NCBI GenBank assembly: GCA_004764695.1
Contig: SMSO01000025.1
Span: forward strand, 3,928,102 to 3,992,101
Reading direction: 5' to 3'
DNA length: 64,000 nucleotides
DNA from: Schizochytrium sp. TIO01
Taxonomy: Eukaryota > Sar > Bigyra > Thraustochytrida > Thraustochytriidae
This document shows positions 61,906 through 64,000 of the stretch, piece after piece. Within the stretch, counting starts at the first letter, position 1. Each line of letters begins with the position of its first letter. The notes under the pieces were generated by a model. The model saw only the letters and a program-made list of their open reading frames with translations. It was not told the DNA's origin and made no database searches. A program made the translations under genes and the position numbers.

Positions 61906-63540
61906 CCAGAGACATTATAAATAATTTTCCAATCTATTCATAAAGTCTGACTTAAAATCTGGACTGCATAGGTATTACAGAAAATAGAATCAAATACAAC
62001 ATTACGGTATGAGGTTGTGATGCTCAAAGGAACATACGGATAACATCACTGGCATGATGGCTGATGTTTGACACCATGGCATAATCGCTGCTGTGGTGCA
62101 ACACTGCATGAGATGCACCCGTGATAAGAAACGAAGTGAGCAAAATAAAGCAAAGGCGGCAGCAGTTCCGAATCAACCTGATTCGACCTACAAGATCACG
62201 ATCTGTCCAAAGACAATAACCCACTCTAGCCTCAACACCAACTAAGCACAACTATCTCTGACATGATAATCTCTAGGCAATCGCAAACCATGTTTAAGTA
62301 AGTATAGAGACGTTTTCTAAGTTTAAGTTCTTCAATAGAACAGAGTAGGTGAGGGAATGCGGCGTCTTGTAACCATTGACGTATTTATGAAAGCAGTCTG
62401 ATGGTTAAAAACTTCATCTTATCCAAGGTGAGACCCTGAATGAAATATTTTCGTATGGGATATTACTGCAGATCCTCAGAAAAATTGTACGAAAAATTGA
62501 AGATCATTTTTGTTTTGTATTGGTGTGTTTCTAGTTCAGAAAAGACTCATATAGGACATTTATTTATGTTAAAAAGAAAGATATAGGTAGGCATATAATC
62601 ATAGCATTTTACTCTAACTTCAAGTCCATTAGTCCGACTGTGTTGGTCACAAAGGCTTCACTTAAAAGGATTCACAACCCATCCTTGTATACTGTACTTG
62701 CTTGCAAAGCATTCTGTTGAAATGCTAATCATCAAAGTTGACGCAATCGTGGTTTGTTCTCACAATATTTTTTAATCAGGTCAAAATAATATATGTTTTC
62801 TACCTTCTTCGTCTTAGTATCACAGGTACTTCAACTGTCCAGGCAGCAAACATGACCCAAGGTACCAGATCAAGTTTTTGGAAGAAATTCCCCCCAGAGA
62901 TTTACACTTTTTAAATTTATAGAAATTCCCGTGAAAATATTTGGCAATTTCCAAATTTGCCACAATTTATTTTGCCCTTTCAAACTTTGAAAACAAGCAA
63001 ACACTTATAATATCACACCACATTTAATGCGTCGAAGGGCCCTTGTTCAACGCGGCCACTGAACGGGAAACCGTCAGAACAGAACAGAACAGTTGACAAG
63101 TTCCAACTGTTGCCGGTTTTGTGAGTTCTCGAGGTGGCGCGAGGAAGGGTGTGTGCGGACGGGTTCAATTCTGTTGGACTTGTGAAGCATGAAAATACTT
63201 CCTGCAAAATGCGCTAAGATTGGATCTGAGACAGCGTGTGCCGTTTTGGTACATTTTGAAGCTGTCGCGGTCTTGAAGCTTCGTATTGTTACGTAGATCT
63301 TCGCAAAGTTTTGATCTGAACCGAAGGCGTGAGGACCGTTGCATGTGGATGAATATTTCTTCAGAAGCGTGCAGCACTTCACATCGAAGTCTCCCCTAGG
63401 GATGTCTTATTAGACATTCTTTGGCGTGAGATTGGTCAAGGTTGAAAAGGACGATTGGCTGAGTTTTGAAATACACTTTGATTGTTAAAGAAATTTGCTT
63501 AGAATGGTTCTAGTACCATTTTAAATAAAACAAACATAGC
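61906..63540. other. Spacer between the LRR locus and 18S rDNA
   Basis: No gene seen. The right part should be the rDNA external transcribed spacer and, further left, its RNA polymerase I promoter, but neither boundary can be read by eye. Several A/T-rich stretches occur (62930-62990). Short frames at 62024-62251 and 63013-63382 are not supported. Confidence 0.45.
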
Positions 63541-64000
63541 AATCTGGTTGATCCTGCCAGTAGTCATATGCTCGTCTCAAAGATTAAGCCATGCATGTGT
63601 AAGTATAAGCGATTGTACTGTGAGACTGCGAACGGCTCATTATATCAGTAATAATTTCTTCGGTAGTTTCTTTTATATGGATACCTGCAGTAATTCTGGA
63701 AATAATACATGCTGTAAGAGCCCTGTATGGGGCTGCACTTATTAGATTGAAGCCGATTTTATTGGTGAATCATGATAATTGAGCAGATTGACTTTTTAAG
63801 TCGATGAATCGTTTGAGTTTCTGCCCCATCAGTTGTCGACGGTAGTGTATTGGACTACGGTGACTATAACGGGTGACGGAGAGTTAGGGCTCGACTCCGG
63901 AGAGGGAGCCTGAGAGACGGCTACCATATCCAAGGATAGCAGCAGGCGCGTAAATTACCCACTGTGGACTCCACGAGGTAGTGACGAGAAATATCGATGC
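63541..64000 (+). rRNA. 18S small-subunit rRNA, 5' end, cut by the window edge
   Basis: Starts with AATCTGGTTGATCCTGCCAG, the near-universal eukaryotic SSU 5' end, then the conserved AAGATTAAGCCATGCATG, CTGCGAACGGCTCATTA, AATACATGC and GGCTACCATATCCAAGGATAGCAGCAG (shown here in parts: GGCTACCATATCCAAGG, then ATAGCAGCAG). About 460 of an expected 1800 bases are present. The variable V1-V2 sequence (TTCTTCGGTAGTTTC) resembles thraustochytrids from memory. Open frames overlapping it are spurious. Confidence 0.98.

Noticed and set aside
63548-63745. 65-codon plus-strand frame
   Set aside because: Falls within the 18S rRNA gene.

Overview
The window is nuclear DNA of a unicellular eukaryote. Its right edge (from 63541) is the 5' end of an 18S rRNA gene whose sequence looks, from memory and without alignment, like a thraustochytrid/labyrinthulomycete (marine stramenopile protist, Aurantiochytrium/Schizochytrium relatives). 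Spliceosomal GT-AG introns, a BET-type bromodomain protein, a Rok1/DDX52 helicase and a fungal/oomycete-style NAD(P)H nitrite reductase fit this. Gene density is low and uneven: most genes are intronless, and long AT-leaning spacers with short nearly pure A/T islands and microsatellites separate them.

Layout. 1-2.2 kb: a bromodomain-NET protein (minus, one intron). 2.2-15 kb: a gene-poor stretch. 15-22 kb: a His/Gln-rich putative nuclear regulator (plus), a tandem pair of paralogous acidic proteins of unknown family (minus) each with heat-shock-element-like arrays about 205 bp upstream, and a DDX52/Rok1 helicase (minus). 23-26 kb: a PatB/MalY-type C-S lyase (plus) converging on a uroporphyrinogen-III C-methyltransferase (minus). 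34-47.7 kb: nitrate assimilation genes, NRT2-type transporter (plus), NAD(P)H nitrite reductase (minus) and nitrate reductase (plus). The methyltransferase makes the sirohaem precursor that nitrite reductase needs, so transport, both reductions and part of cofactor supply lie within about 22 kb. 51.5 kb: tRNA-Gly(GCC), minus.

52.5-61.9 kb is the most unusual part: 24 leucine-rich-repeat exons, almost all exactly 84 bp (28 codons), all separated by phase-2 introns. The first 11 sit in nearly identical 385-419 bp exon+intron tandem units and differ mainly at the predicted exposed beta-strand positions of the repeat. They end in a terminal exon at 57806-58124. A second, diverged set of 13 LRR exons follows with no visible first exon and ends in a paralogous terminal exon at 61584-61905. 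This is either two genes or one gene with two alternative 3' ends. Intron 1 carries about 570 bp of a TTGC tetranucleotide repeat. About 1.6 kb further on the 18S rRNA gene begins.

How the parts work together: the nitrate genes form a coherent pathway (nitrate to nitrite to ammonium, with sirohaem supply). The heat-shock-element pair suggests a stress module of unknown protein function. The LRR locus has the architecture of a diversifying recognition protein, but its ligand and role cannot be read from sequence. Exon models were made by eye from splice sites, reading phase and repeat periodicity and have not been tested against transcripts.
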